Source: Macrosoma leucophasiata
Lineage: Eukaryota; Arthropoda; Insecta; Lepidoptera; Hedylidae
Assembly (NCBI GenBank): GCA_036365455.1
Contig: JAWQUS010000019.1
Location: 12,562,001 to 12,626,000, forward strand
Direction: 5' to 3'
Length of the DNA: 64,000 nt
The notes beneath the pieces are model-generated. The model made no database searches. It was not told the DNA's origin and saw nothing but the letters and a program-made list of their open reading frames with translations. A program made the translations under genes and the position numbers. How positions within the stretch are numbered: the first letter of the stretch is position 1; every line of letters begins with the position of its first letter. Positions 11,327 through 25,100 of this stretch are shown here, one piece after another.

Positions 11327-11470
11327 ATGGCATCGCTATTACGCATATTGCCAGTATCAAGTAAATCGATTCGTATTCGTAATAAGCAGCGTAAAAGTAA
11401 GAGTCCGTCAGTCAAAATCACATTAAGTAATTCGTTTAAAACGATGACTACTTTACCAGAACATTTGTAA
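11327..11470 (+). CDS. Possible small ORF or first exon, basic N-terminus (unrecognised)
   Basis: 47 codons beginning MASLLRILPVSSKSIRIRNK and ending LPEHL then TAA. The start is rich in Leu, Ser and Arg/Lys with no acidic residue before residue 40, like a mitochondrial targeting peptide. A good donor (AAA-GTAAGA at 11397) could make only the first 23 codons an exon. AATAAAC follows at about 11551. It is divergent from STX17 by 156 bp. I do not recognise the product, and it may not be a gene. Confidence 0.25.
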   Translation: MASLLRILPVSSKSIRIRNKQRKSKSPSVKITLSNSFKTMTTLPEHL

Positions 11471-13141
11471 TTAAATTTTGGCGCAACCCGAAAAGTTCTG
11501 TTATCGCACTGTTATTCTCTATAGACGGGCACATTAATTAATGGACTGTAATAAACCTAAATCAAATAAAATGCCCTTAAATTTATTTAATATAACTCAA
11601 AAATACATAAAGAATACTAAATAAAATGAGAGCATCACGCCTATTTCAAGGTTCCCGCCAAAACCTGACCTGTTTATTTATTGAAATCTAACATACCCCT
11701 ATGATTCTAAATATACTGCGGTTTGTATATGTATAGAGTGCTGTGAAGTCATCGACGATGAGAGAAGCTGCGTTGTGTCGTCGTAGTCACGGAATAGATA
11801 AATAAAGATGGAATGGTAATGTGAGCGAGGCAAGCGCACGACAATTTTGCGTGTACACACACAGTTCGGCAGAACCATTCGTTCGCCGCTCGTAGTGTCG
11901 TGTAGACTGCTTCGAACGACGCATCTCTTGGTAAAATACCATGTAGTGCCAATTTTAACATGTAATATGAAATGTCAGACCTCAAGTATAAAGCGAGGAG
12001 GTATATCTTTTGATCAGTAAGTCACAAATAACATTTATTGTTATAATACTTGTAAAAAACATATAAATATACAAAGGAATATGAATATTCGAACTTAAAC
12101 TGCATTATTTAAACGTTACTGCTAGCGAATACATTGCTCGTTAAGCACTCGCTCAATTAACGCTATTACTGTCTCTGCTGGCAATGTACAGCATGTAATG
12201 CGTTCGATTAGTTTATTGGTGAGTATATTGTTGTGTGCATGCGAGTGTTAATTGTCTACGGGCGTTACATCTTAGTATGCAAACTTACGCAAACGAATAG
12301 CTGCCCTGAGATTCATGTGTGGGTGATTGTCGAGATGGTGTTACATTTGTGTAAGAAATTGCATGCATGGTGGGAGAAAAGCGGCGACACTGGTTTTAAT
12401 ACTAAATTGAAGCAAAGGCCTTTTCATACTTATTTATCTATTCCGTGGTCGTAGTGGTTATATTCTCTTAGGTGTTGTCGATGTGCGAAGCCCTTTCTTT
12501 TTATGCGACTTCAACAAAAGAGATTAGCAATTCGATGCTTAAGTACGTGTACCTATGTACGAAACTTAAAAATATTCACACACGATAGGTACGATATAAA
12601 GGCTTCGAATTAATTATACTTTACATCCACTCACTTCTCCAAAAATTGTCTTACTTTTTTTTCAACATAACAGCATATGTTTCCCAAGTTTACGACAATT
12701 TTACGAATATATTTCAAAACATATCACATTACATAAAAATATTTAAAGGTTAAAATGTCATACGAAATAAATACGACGAAGAAGAAAAAAAATAGTAAAT
12801 GAATAAAATTGGCCAAAATGAGTGGAAACCATGGCGTAATAGTCTTAAATCTCTAAAGATCAATTTTATAACAATGTAAATGATGTAATACAGCTCAATG
12901 TGTATTTAGGTAATTATTAGCCTGTGGTAATTTTATCTTTTTGTCTTGTGTCTCTGAGTTGAGTCAATTTGAATTGTCTGTGGTTGGTTTTTGACTACTT
13001 GTGATTAACACGGGCAAAAAGATGCTTTCGTGAAATTTAACTTGTTTTAAAAGATGAATGGTGATATAAGATTTGTGTAAAGGTAATTCTAAACGGATAA
13101 TAGTTACAGTCTTGCCTCGATCCAGTATTTTAAACAGAAAT
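11471..13141. other. Intergenic/upstream region of IWS1
   Basis: AT-rich, no ORF with recognisable protein and no repeat family identified. Its right end presumably carries the IWS1 promoter and 5' UTR. Confidence 0.4.
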
Positions 13142-16100
13142 ATGGATGTCGACACAGGTATGTTGCTTCAAAAACCATTAACACTAACCTCACTTGAGAT
13201 GATCCGTTTCGCAAATATTAATAATTACTTAGTAATTCATGTTATCGTTTACTTTTCTAATAGCGAATACGATGCAAACATCGAAATTGAGTAATGTATA
13301 ATCACTTGAAAAATATAATATTATCATGAAGCGATAACATGTCCCATCAGTTTCATGAATTGCCGCGGCTGCTGTTCGAGCTTATTTACAATTTTTACTG
13401 AAAAGGGAGCTTCATTGAGCAATGAAATGGTGTGTGCTAGAAGTGCATGTTGAAAATACCTTCCATCCATGTTTTTTTAAATCTTGACACTGAAGTACGA
13501 TAGTAGAGATTAGATTGTAGAAATTAAACTTGCGGATTTTCTCGCGTATACAACACTCCCAAACTTCTTCATACACCCGACGTTTCGGTCGCTTTCCAGC
13601 TACCGTGGTCACGGGCTGACTAATTCGACGATGTTCAGCCTGGTCTTATATAGCTGAGAAGTTTGGGAGTGTTGTATACGCGAGAAAATCCGCAAGTTTA
13701 ATTTCTACAATGTATGAAGCTCGCGAAAACCTTCGAAAACGTTATTTCCAAGAATAGAGGTTAGGTTGGTTTTGTGTTGGTATGTATAAGGATACTTTAG
13801 TTACAGTTCATATACTTTTTCATTTATTGATATTTGTGCTGCATTCATAGTGTATATTTTTATGTTGCTCCCAGGGTCTTAAACTATTGGAATGTTTTTA
13901 AAAATCAGTGCAGCTGTTTTGATTTGATGCAGAATATATAGATAGTCAATTTGTTCTAAAATAGTAATCATTGATAAATAATTACAAAATTAAATATGTA
14001 TAAACAATATTTTCTATTGCCCAGATGGTCGGCAGTCTCGATCCCGCAGCAGATCTGTAAGTATTGACTCAAATCATAATATATGTACAGTTATGATTAA
14101 TGTTAATAGAACTATTTACAGGCTACAAAATTTAATATGCAATTTAAATAACCTTAATTTTATCTTTCAATTTTGACTCAACTATATTGTTTCTGTAATC
14201 TCTTAATTCTCCAATATCTTGTACTTTATTGATCAGGTGGAATCGGACAAAATGTCACACGATGGCTCGGCACGATCCAGATCCAAATCGGGCTCGAAGT
14301 CACGTAGCCGCTCGCGCTCCAAGTCCAGCTCGCGATCGCGAAGCGCCTCTCGCGCCTCCTCTCGCTCTGGCCGCTCTGCCTCCCCTAAGTCTCCCCGCTC
14401 GGCCCACTCGGCCCGTTCGGTCAGCGGCTCGCCCAAGCCCAGATCTAGGAGCGGCACTCCCAAATCTGGTTCTCGATCCAGGAGCGGCTCGCCCGCCTCC
14501 GGTGCTCGCTCCAGGTCCGGCAGCCGCTCGCGAAGCGGCTCCAGGAACTCGCGCTCCCGAAGCGGCTCGCCCGCCAAATCTCGATCCCGAAGCGGATCCC
14601 GCGCCCGATCCCGCTCGAAAAGTAGATCGCGCTCCAGGAGTGGCTCCCCCGCCAAATCGCTCTCTAGAAGCGACTCCCCCGCCAAATCACGCTCTAGAAG
14701 CGCCTCCCCGGTTAAATCGCGATCCAGAAGCGGCACCCGGGCCAAATCTCGCTCCAGAAGCAGGTCCGGCAGCGGATCGAGACGCTCGAGATCGAAGAGC
14801 GGTACGCCGGCCGAGTCCCGATCTGCGTCCCGCCACAAATCTCGGTCTCGAAGTAGATCGCGCAGCCAGTCTGCCTCCAAACGAGGCTCGCTGGCTAAAT
14901 CTCGGTCCAGAAGCGGATCGCCCAGATCCAAGTCTAGGAGTAAGTCGCCCATCAAATCGAAATCCAGAAGTAAATCACCGGCAAAAATGGATGTGGATGA
15001 GGGTGAAAAACCTCACTCGAGTGCAGGTCAGTTTATTCATCAAATGAAATGTTTCGTGTCATGCGTTTTAAAAATAGTTTGTAATACTTTTTGTCTTCAA
15101 CAGGTTCTCGTGCTAGTCGTTCCCGATCTCGGTCCAAATCGCGTTCTAAGTCACGTTCTAAATCCCGATCTAAGTCGCGATCCAAATCACGTTCCAAATC
15201 TCGATCTAAATCAAGATCAAAGTCGCGGTCCAAGTCAAGATCTAAATCTCGTTCCAAATCACGGTCCCGTTCTCCTTCTCGAGTGAAAATTGACGCTGCA
15301 GGTACCTACACATTTATAAATACCAAGAATATCTCATCTAATCTATGTTTATGTCATGAGTGAGGTGAGATTTGCATTAAACATAAATTGGACTTGCATT
15401 ATACCAGTGTGTTAACTTTCAGGTGGCGACAGGCCAAGTCGGTCCCGCTCCAGATCTGAGTCCCGCAAGTCCCGCTCGCGATCGCGATCGGGCTCGCGCT
15501 CGCGGTCACGATCCGGTTCGCGCTCGCGCTCGCGGTCCAAGTCGAGGTCACGATCTAAATCAAGGTCACGATCGCGATCCAAGTCGCGTTCTGGATCACG
15601 ATCGCGTTCCGGCTCCGCTAAGTCTCGTTCCAGGTACGTCATTTTGTTTGCTTCATTAGTTTCCCAACAGATAGAACATTAAATACATGTCAGGTAACAA
15701 GTTAATTATTGGGAACATTTCCCGGAGTTGGGTTTGTTGGGCCTGGTATTTTATTTCGGATTGTCAGGATGAGGTACACCTGATTTGGTAGCCGTGTTTG
15801 TAATTGAATATTAAAACGAGATATATACCCAGGATCTATAGTTTTATATTTATATCATTTTCAGATCTCGATCCCGCTCGGGTTCACGCTCCGGGTCTGG
15901 ATCACCATCACGTAAGAGTCCGTCACATTAATACTTATCGCTAGTATTATTACATTAAAACTAACCAAAGTTTTAGTATTGTTATGTGTTTTAAGTTTTT
16001 ATGTTTAATTTCGCTTATGAACATGAATTCTATAATTTTAAAATAATCGCATTCGACGGAAGATGTAGTGTGTCTACTATACATTATTAGGTTGCTGGCA

Positions 16101-19100
16101 AAATTCTCGCTCTTAGCATTATCAAGCTATCAAGCGGGCTAAAATTAAATATGCTCAGCCAAAACTATTGCCTCTTTTTTTTTCATTTCATAGTAATTTT
16201 ACCGGTTGAGAGATTCGACCGCGATAGCAGCACTACGATCAACCCTAAGTACACCCTGATTTGGGAGACTTTCGGCCGTCCGTTCCTAGTCGCCGTAGGA
16301 AATATATTTCCAACTGCGATCATCAAAATTCTTAGAAAAATGCAAAATTTAAATCGTGGAGATGATAAGAAGATAAGATTCGGTACGGAGATAAGACGGG
16401 GATATTTATAAAGCATTTTCTTCGTTGTTTTAATTATAAAACAGAGGCGAAAAAGCGTCGCACGGTGCGGCTGCAGTCGGAGGAGGGCGAGGCGGGCGAG
16501 GGGGGCGAGGCGGGCGAGGGGGGCGCGGCGGCGCGGGCCGGCGAGGGTGGCGAGGGGGGCGAGGGTGGCGAGGGGGGCGAGGGCGCCGCGGCCGCCAAGC
16601 CGGCGGAGGACTCGAGCGACGACGAGCTGGCTCCGGATTCCAAGACGTTGGTGTATACGTTTACCAATAGCCGGCCCCGGGCGAGACGGGCCACGCGCAC
16701 GCTCACCTTAGGGTTCCGTTTCTCTTTGCGTACAGAGTAACATTATTCTCATTCTACATTTTGGATGATTAAATTCTGGGCAGTTAATATGTACCGCATA
16801 TAATAATATGTGTTGTACGAATGAATTATTTAAAAACTTTAACATCAAAGATGACCTTACGAGTTAACGAGTATCAGTCGACCGACTAAAAAGTAGGTGC
16901 AGAAACGGAACTCTACATTGCTCGAGGCCCGGCACGCACTTGACCGCTTGCTAGTCTGAAATTTGAACTCGGCTTGATGTCATATTTATCATTCCTCATT
17001 TATCCTTTTAACCGACTTCAAAATAAGGAGGAGGTTCTCATTTCGTTCGAATCTTTTTTTTATGTCAAAAGATTAATCGACAAGCAGACGGGCCACCCGA
17101 CGGAAAGTGATCACCTATGAACATTTGCCACACGGGGAGTTGCCGACGCGCTGCCGGCCCTGAAGGACTCTCTTGGAACGCCAGAGAACACCTCAGAGAG
17201 AAGTTGATTAACACGGTATAAAAGTTGTTTATATCGATGGGCAGATATTGCTCTTAGAGGTGAAAACATTACCCGGATGGAACGAGTCGAACGAAACTAA
17301 TTTTAGAATTCTGTTTTGAAATCGTATGGAATCTCACACACTTGTCCGCGTCGAATTGTCCGAATCTATCTAGCAGAACACAGAACAAAATCCTAGAGGT
17401 AGTCGGATGACATCATCAAATTCGGCGCAGCTTATTGAGGTCGACTCGACCGATGCGCTCGCGTACTACAGGGCAATGCGCGATTACTACTTTCAATAAA
17501 TGAGCGGTTCTAATTCAGTTGAATTAGAACTCGTAAGTTAAATTAGAACATCATCACTCCTCGTAATGATGTTCTAATTCAACTAAATTACAATCTGCAC
17601 AATCCATCACAGTCATCAAAGATCCATCACAAATCACACGTAATAACTAAAAAATACATCGTCATTCTCTACTTTTAACCAGTGTTGCACCTACATCGTT
17701 GATTTCTACACAACTTAATGACTGGTAGAAAACGCCTAGTGGCGTTAAGTCCGCCATCTGTATATTTTATGTGCATAAAAGTATAAATACATAAATAATA
17801 ACAGCGCGACAGACGTAAAGGAAATAGAAACGATGTCTTCGGCGCGGATAAGAATGCATTCATCTTTAAAGAATGTTTTAATTTTACCAAATTGAAGGAC
17901 CATCGATGTTAGATCATCGAGATAGTAGTATAATGACGTTAAGACAGTTATTACGCGGAGATCGGAAGGTATGTTTGACACGGCAGGAGCATGGAGCTGG
18001 CGGGCGGCATGTCGGACTTCGAGGTGATGCTGGCCCGCAAGCGCGAGGAGCGCCGCGGCCGCCGCCGCCGCCGCGACATCGACATCATCAACGACAACGA
18101 CGACCTCATCGCCCACCTGCTGCAGCAGATGCGCCAGGCCGCCGAGGACGACCGCGACCTCAACCGCCGCAACCACCCCGCCGTGCGCAAGGTGCGTGTG
18201 CGTGTGTCCTTCACCGCCCGCCGCCCGCCGCCCGCCGCCGCAACCACCCCGCCGTGCGCAAGGTGCGTGTGTGTGTGTCCTTCACCGCCCGCCGCCCGCC
18301 GCCCGCCGCCGCAACCACCCCGCCGTGCGCAAGGTGCGTCTGTGTGTCCTTCACCGCCCGCCGCCCGCCGCCGCAACCACCCCGCCGTGCGCAAGGTGCG
18401 TCTGTGTGTCGCACCACTCACCGCGCCGTCCCCACACTGCCCGCCGTGCGTAAGGTGCGTGTGTCACATTTCACCGCCGCGACCGCCTCGTCGTCTGCAA
18501 GGTACAACACCATCCTAACCGCCTGCGCCGCGACCACCCGGCCGTTAGGAATAACAGCCGCTCCACTGGTTTATCGCCTCACCGTCTTGACTCTCACACT
18601 CTCCCCGCCGCAAGTACTCAGCCGTGCAGGGCCGCAAGGAACGCCGTCCGCAACTATCTCGCCCTCAGGTCGAGGAACAAGTGTGAGATTGACAGGTTGA
18701 CATTGGTTCCTTATTAGTTACGTTTTCAGCCTATTTTTGATGAGATTGTTTGGTGTGTTTGCAGGTGTCGATGCTGAAGTCTGCCATGTCGCAGTTGATC
18801 AAGAAGGACTTACAACTGGCCTTCCTCGAGCACAACGTGCTCAACGTTTTGTGCGACTGGCTCGCGCCCATGCCCAACCGCGCCCTGCCCTGCCTCCTCA
18901 TCCGGGAGAGTATCCTCAAGCTGCTCATGGACGTGAGTTTGTGTTCCCCCTGCCCCCTGTCGCCCTGCCCCCCGCCCGACCGCGCCCTGCCCTGCCTCCT
19001 CATCCGGGAGAGTATCCTCAAGCTGCTCATGGACGTGATTGTTACCCCCCTGCCTCCTGGCCCCTGCCGGAATCAAACTGCAGCACACATAAGATATCAC

Positions 19101-22100
19101 TACTTTAGAGTTTCTTTTGAAATGAGGCTATGGAGGAATTTGTGAATAATTGATTTCTTCCTTATACATAATTGTTTCGTTTCTTTTTCATTTATTATGT
19201 GTTTTTGATTATTATTAGTGGTTATTCACTCTAGGTTAGTTTAAAAAAAAAAGACGATGTTAAAGTGCTCTCCAGGAGCCTAATTACATGAAATAAATGA
19301 ATAAACTGAAAAAACTATTAAAGCTTTATTTTTCTAGTTCCCACAGATCGACAAGTCGCTGCTGAAGCAATCGGGCATCGGCAAGGCCGTGATGTACCTC
19401 TACAAGCACCCCAAGGAGACGAAGGCCAACCGCGAGCGCGCCGGCCGCCTCATCTCCGAGTGGGCCCGACCCATATTCAACCTCTCCACCGACTTCAAGG
19501 GTAACTTCCGACACCACGCCCGCACGTATCGACGACCCGCCGCCGGCCGGGCGGTCCGCACGGCGGTTCGGTCGATCGCGGCTCACTGATGACCTCTGTG
19601 CTCTCCACAGCGATGACCCGCGAGGAGCGGCAGGCGCGGGACGAGGCCATGGCCGGCGGCCGCAAGGACCAGCCCGGGCCCTCCGCGCCCCCCGCCAAGC
19701 GCCCGCGCGCCGGCGACCCCCCCCAGGACAGGTGCGTGGTCCCCCCCTGCCCCCCTGCCCCCCTGCCCCCCTCCGGCAGCGAGGAGCGCCAGCACGAGTG
19801 TGTCACACGTGGCGTGTTGCAGGGCGGTGCGGCCGGGCGAGCCGGGCTGGGTGGCGCGCGCGCGCGTGCCGCTGCCCTCCAACAAGGACTACGTCGTGCG
19901 CCCCAAGTCCACCTCCGACGTCGACATGTCGCGCGTATGTACCGCCCGCACTGCCCACACTACACACACTACACACTACACACACTACACACACACAGGC
20001 GCGCGCGCGCGTGCCGCTGCCCTCCAACAAGGACTACGTCGTGCGCCCCAAGTCCACCTCCGACGTCGACATGTCGCGCGTATGTACCGCCCGCACTGCC
20101 CACACTACACACACTACACACTACACACACTACACACACACAGGCGCGCGCGCGCGTGCCGCTGCCCTCCAACAAGGACTACGTCGTGCGCCCCAAGTCC
20201 ACCTCCGACGTCGACATGTCGCGCGTATGTACCGCCCGCACTGCCCACACTACACACACTACACACTACACACACTACACACACACAGGCGCGCGCGCGC
20301 GTGCCGCTGCCCTCCAACAAGGACTACGTCGTGCGCCCCAAGTCCACCTCCGACGTCGACATGTCGCGCGTATGTACCGCCCGCACTGCCCACACTACAC
20401 ACACTACACACTACACACACTACACACACACAGGCGCGCGCGCGCGTGCCGCTGCCCTCCAACAAGGACTACGTCGTGCGCCCCAAGTCCACCTCCGACG
20501 TCGACATGTCGCGCGTATGTACCGCCCGCACTGCCCACACTACACACACTACACACTACACACACTACACACACACAGGCGCGCGCGCGCGTGCCGCTGC
20601 CCTCCAACAAGGACTACGTCGTGCGCCCCAAGTCCACCTCCGACGTCGACATGTCGCGCGTATGTACCGCCCGCACTGCCCACACTACACACACTACACA
20701 CTACACACACTACACACACACAGGCGAGCGCGCGCGTGCCGCTGCCCTCCAACAAGGACTACGTCGTGCGCCCCAAGTCCACCTCCGACGTCGACATGTC
20801 GCGCGTATGTACCGCCCGCACTGCCCACACTACACACACTACACACTACACACACTACACACACACAGGCGCGCGCGCGCGTGCCGCTGCCCTCCAACAA
20901 GGACTACGTCGTGCGCCCCAAGTCCACCTCCGACGTCGACATGTCGCGCGTATGTACCGCCCGCACTGCCCACACTACACACACTACACACTACACACAC
21001 TACACACACACAGGCGCGCGCGCGCGTGCCGCTGCCCTCCAACAAGGACTACGTCGTGCGCCCCAAGTCCACCTCCGACGTCGACATGTCGCGCGTATGT
21101 ACCGCCCGCACTGCCCACACTACACACACTACACACTACACACACTACACACACACAGGCGCGCGCGCGCGTGCCGCTGCCCTCCAACAAGGACTACGTC
21201 GTGCGCCCCAAGTCCACCTCCGACGTCGACATGTCGCGCGTATGTACCGCCCGCACTGCCCACACTACACACACTACACACTACACACACTACACACACA
21301 CAGGCGCGCGCGCGCGTGCCGCTGCCCTCCAACAAGGACTACGTCGTGCGCCCCAAGTCCACCTCCGACGTCGACATGTCGCGCGTATGTACCGCCCGCA
21401 CTGCCCACACTACACACACTACACACTACACACACTACACACACACAGGCGCGCGCGCGCGTGCCGCTGCCCTCCAACAAGGACTACGTCGTGCGCCCCA
21501 AGTCCACCTCCGACGTCGACATGTCGCGCGTATGTACCGCCCGCACTGCCCACACTACACACACTACACACTACACACACTACACACACTACACACACTA
21601 CACACTACACACACTACACACACACAGGCGCGCGCGCGCGTGCCGCTGCCCTCCAACAAGGACTACGTCGTGCGCCCCAAGTCCACCTCCGACGTCGACA
21701 TGTCGCGCGTATGTACCGCCCGCACTGCCCACACTACACACACTACACACACACAGGCGCGCGCGCGCGTGCCGCTGCCCTCCAACAAGGACTACGTCGT
21801 GCGCCCCAAGTCCACCTCCGACGTCGACATGTCGCGCGTATGTACCGCCCGCACTGCCCACACTACACACACTACACACTACACACACTACACACACACA
21901 GGCGCGCGCGCGCGTGCCGCTGCCCTCCAACAAGGACTACGTCGTGCGCCCCAAGTCCACCTCCGACGTCGACATGTCGCGCGTATGTACCGCCCGCACT
22001 GCCCACACTACACACACTACACACTACACACACTACACACACACAGGCGCGCGCGCGCGTGCCGCTGCCCTCCAACAAGGACTACGTCGTGCGCCCCAAG

Positions 22101-25100
22101 TCCACCTCCGACGTCGACATGTCGCGCGTATGTACCGCCCGCACTGCCCACACTACACACACTACACACTACACACACTACACACACACAGGCGCGCGCG
22201 CGCGTGCCGCTGCCCTCCAACAAGGACTACGTCGTGCGCCCCAAGTCCACCTCCGACGTCGACATGTCGCGCGTATGTACCGCCCGCACTGCCCACACTA
22301 CACACACTACACACTACACACTACACACACTACACACACTACACACACACAGGCGCGCGCGCGCGTGCCGCTGCCCTCCAACAAGGACTACGTCGTGCGC
22401 CCCAAGTCCACCTCCGACGTCGACATGTCGCGCGTATGTACCGCCCGCACTGCCCACACTACACACACTACACACTACACACACTACACACACACAGGCG
22501 CGCGCGCGCGTGCCGCTGCCCTCCAACAAGGACTACGTCGTGCGCCCCAAGTCCACCTCCGACGTCGACATGTCGCGCGTATGTACCGCCCGCACTGCCC
22601 ACACTACACACACTACACACTACACACTACACACACTACACACACACAGGTGCGCGCGCGCGTGCCGCTGCCCTCCAACAAGGACTACGTCGTGCGCCCC
22701 AAGTCCACCTCCGACGTCGACATGTCGCGCGTATGTACCGCCCGCACTGCCCACACTACACACACTACACACACACAGGCGCGCGCGCGCGTGCCGCTGC
22801 CCTCCAACAAGGACTACGTCGTGCGCCCCAAGTCCACCTCCGACGTCGACATGTCGCGCGTATGTACCGCCCGCACTGCCCACACTACACACACTACACA
22901 CACACAGGCGCGCGCGCGCGTGCCGCTGCCCTCCAACAAGGACTACGTCGTGCGCCCCAAGTCCACCTCCGACGTCGACATGTCGCGCGTATGTACCGCC
23001 CGCACTGCCCACACTACACACACTACACACTACACACTACACACACTACACACACTACACACACTACACACACACAGGCGCGCGCGCGCGTGCCGCTGCC
23101 CTCCAACAAGGACTACGTCGTGCGCCCCAAGTCCACCTCCGACGTCGACATGTCGCGCGTATGTACCGCCCGCACTGCCCACACTACACACACTACACAC
23201 TACACACACTACACACACACAGGCGCGCGCGCGCGTGCCGCTGCCCTCCAACAAGGACTACGTCGTGCGCCCCAAGTCCACCTCCGACGTCGACATGTCG
23301 CGCGTATGTACCGCCCGCACTGCCCACACTACACACACTACACACTACACACTACACACACTACACACACACAGGTGCGCGCGCGCGTGCCGCTGCCCTC
23401 CAACAAGGACTACGTCGTGCGCCCCAAGTCCACCTCCGACGTCGACATGTCGCGCGTATGTACCGCCCGCACTGCCCACACTACACACACTACACACTAC
23501 ACACACTACACACACACAGGCGCGCGCGCGCGTGCCGCTGCCCTCCAACAAGGACTACGTCGTGCGCCCCAAGTCCACCTCCGACGTCGACATGTCGCGC
23601 GTATGTACCGCCCGCACTGCCCACACTACACACACTACACACTACACACACTACACACACACAGGCGCGCGCGCGCGTGCCGCTGCCCTCCAACAAGGAC
23701 TACGTCGTGCGCCCCAAGTCCACCTCCGACGTCGACATGTCGCGCGTATGTACCGCCCGCACTGCCCACACTACACACACTACACACTACACACACTACA
23801 CACACACAGGCGAGCGCGCGCGTGCCGCTGCCCTCCAACAAGGACTACGTCGTGCGCCCCAAGTCCACCTCCGACGTCGACATGTCGCGCGTATGTACCG
23901 CCCGCACTGCCCACACTACACACACTACACACTACACACACTACACACACACAGGCGCGCGCGCGCGTGCCGCTGCCCTCCAACAAGGACTACGTCGTGC
24001 GCCCCAAGTCCACCTCCGACGTCGACATGTCGCGCGTATGTACCGCCCGCACTGCCCACACTACACACACTACACACTACACACACTACACACACACAGG
24101 CGCGCGCGCGCGTGCCGCTGCCCTCCAACAAGGACTACGTCGTGCGCCCCAAGTCCACCTCCGACGTCGACATGTCGCGCGTATGTACCGCCCGCACTGC
24201 CCACACTACACACACTACACACTACACACACTACACACACACAGGCGCGCGCGCGCGTGCCGCTGCCCTCCAACAAGGACTACGTCGTGCGCCCCAAGTC
24301 CACCTCCGACGTCGACATGTCGCGCGTATGTACCGCCCGCACTGCCCACACTACACACACTACACACTACACACACTACACACACACAGGCGCGCGCGCG
24401 CGTGCCGCTGCCCTCCAACAAGGACTACGTCGTGCGCCCCAAGTCCACCTCCGACGTCGACATGTCGCGCGTATGTACCGCCCGCACTGCCCACACTACA
24501 CACACTACACACTACACACACTACACACACACAGGCGCGCGCGCGCGTGCCGCTGCCCTCCAACAAGGACTACGTCGTGCGCCCCAAGTCCACCTCCGAC
24601 GTCGACATGTCGCGCGTATGTACCGCCCGCACTGCCCACACTACACACACTACACACTACACACACTACACACACACAGGCGCGCGCGCGCGTGCCGCTG
24701 CCCTCCAACAAGGACTACGTCGTGCGCCCCAAGTCCACCTCCGACGTCGACATGTCGCGCGTATGTACCGCCCGCACTGCCCACACTACACACACTACAC
24801 ACTACACACTACACACACTACACACACTACACACACACAGGCGCGCGCGCGCGTGCCGCTGCCCTCCAACAAGGACTACGTCGTGCGCCCCAAGTCCACC
24901 TCCGACGTCGACATGTCGCGCGTATGTACCGCCCGCACTGCCCACACTACACACACTACACACTACACACACACAGGCGCGCGCGCGCGTGCCGCTGCCC
25001 TCCAACAAGGACTACGTCGTGCGCCCCAAGTCCACCTCCGACGTCGACATGTCGCGCGTATGTACCGCCCGCACTGCCCACACTACACACACTACACACT

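Noticed and set aside
14233..15642. Long minus-strand and alternative plus-strand ORFs rich in Asp/Leu/Arg or Pro/Ala
   Set aside because: Other frames of the IWS1 Arg/Ser exons; low-complexity codons leave all frames open.
16151..16411. 86-codon ORF in IWS1 intron 6
   Set aside because: No recognisable domain and no splice borders fitting the IWS1 frame.
17906..18700. ORFs of 156-264 codons around IWS1 exon 8
   Set aside because: They read through the donor-repeat array and CCG-rich intron. The frame with IWS1 homology stops being IWS1-like at 18191.
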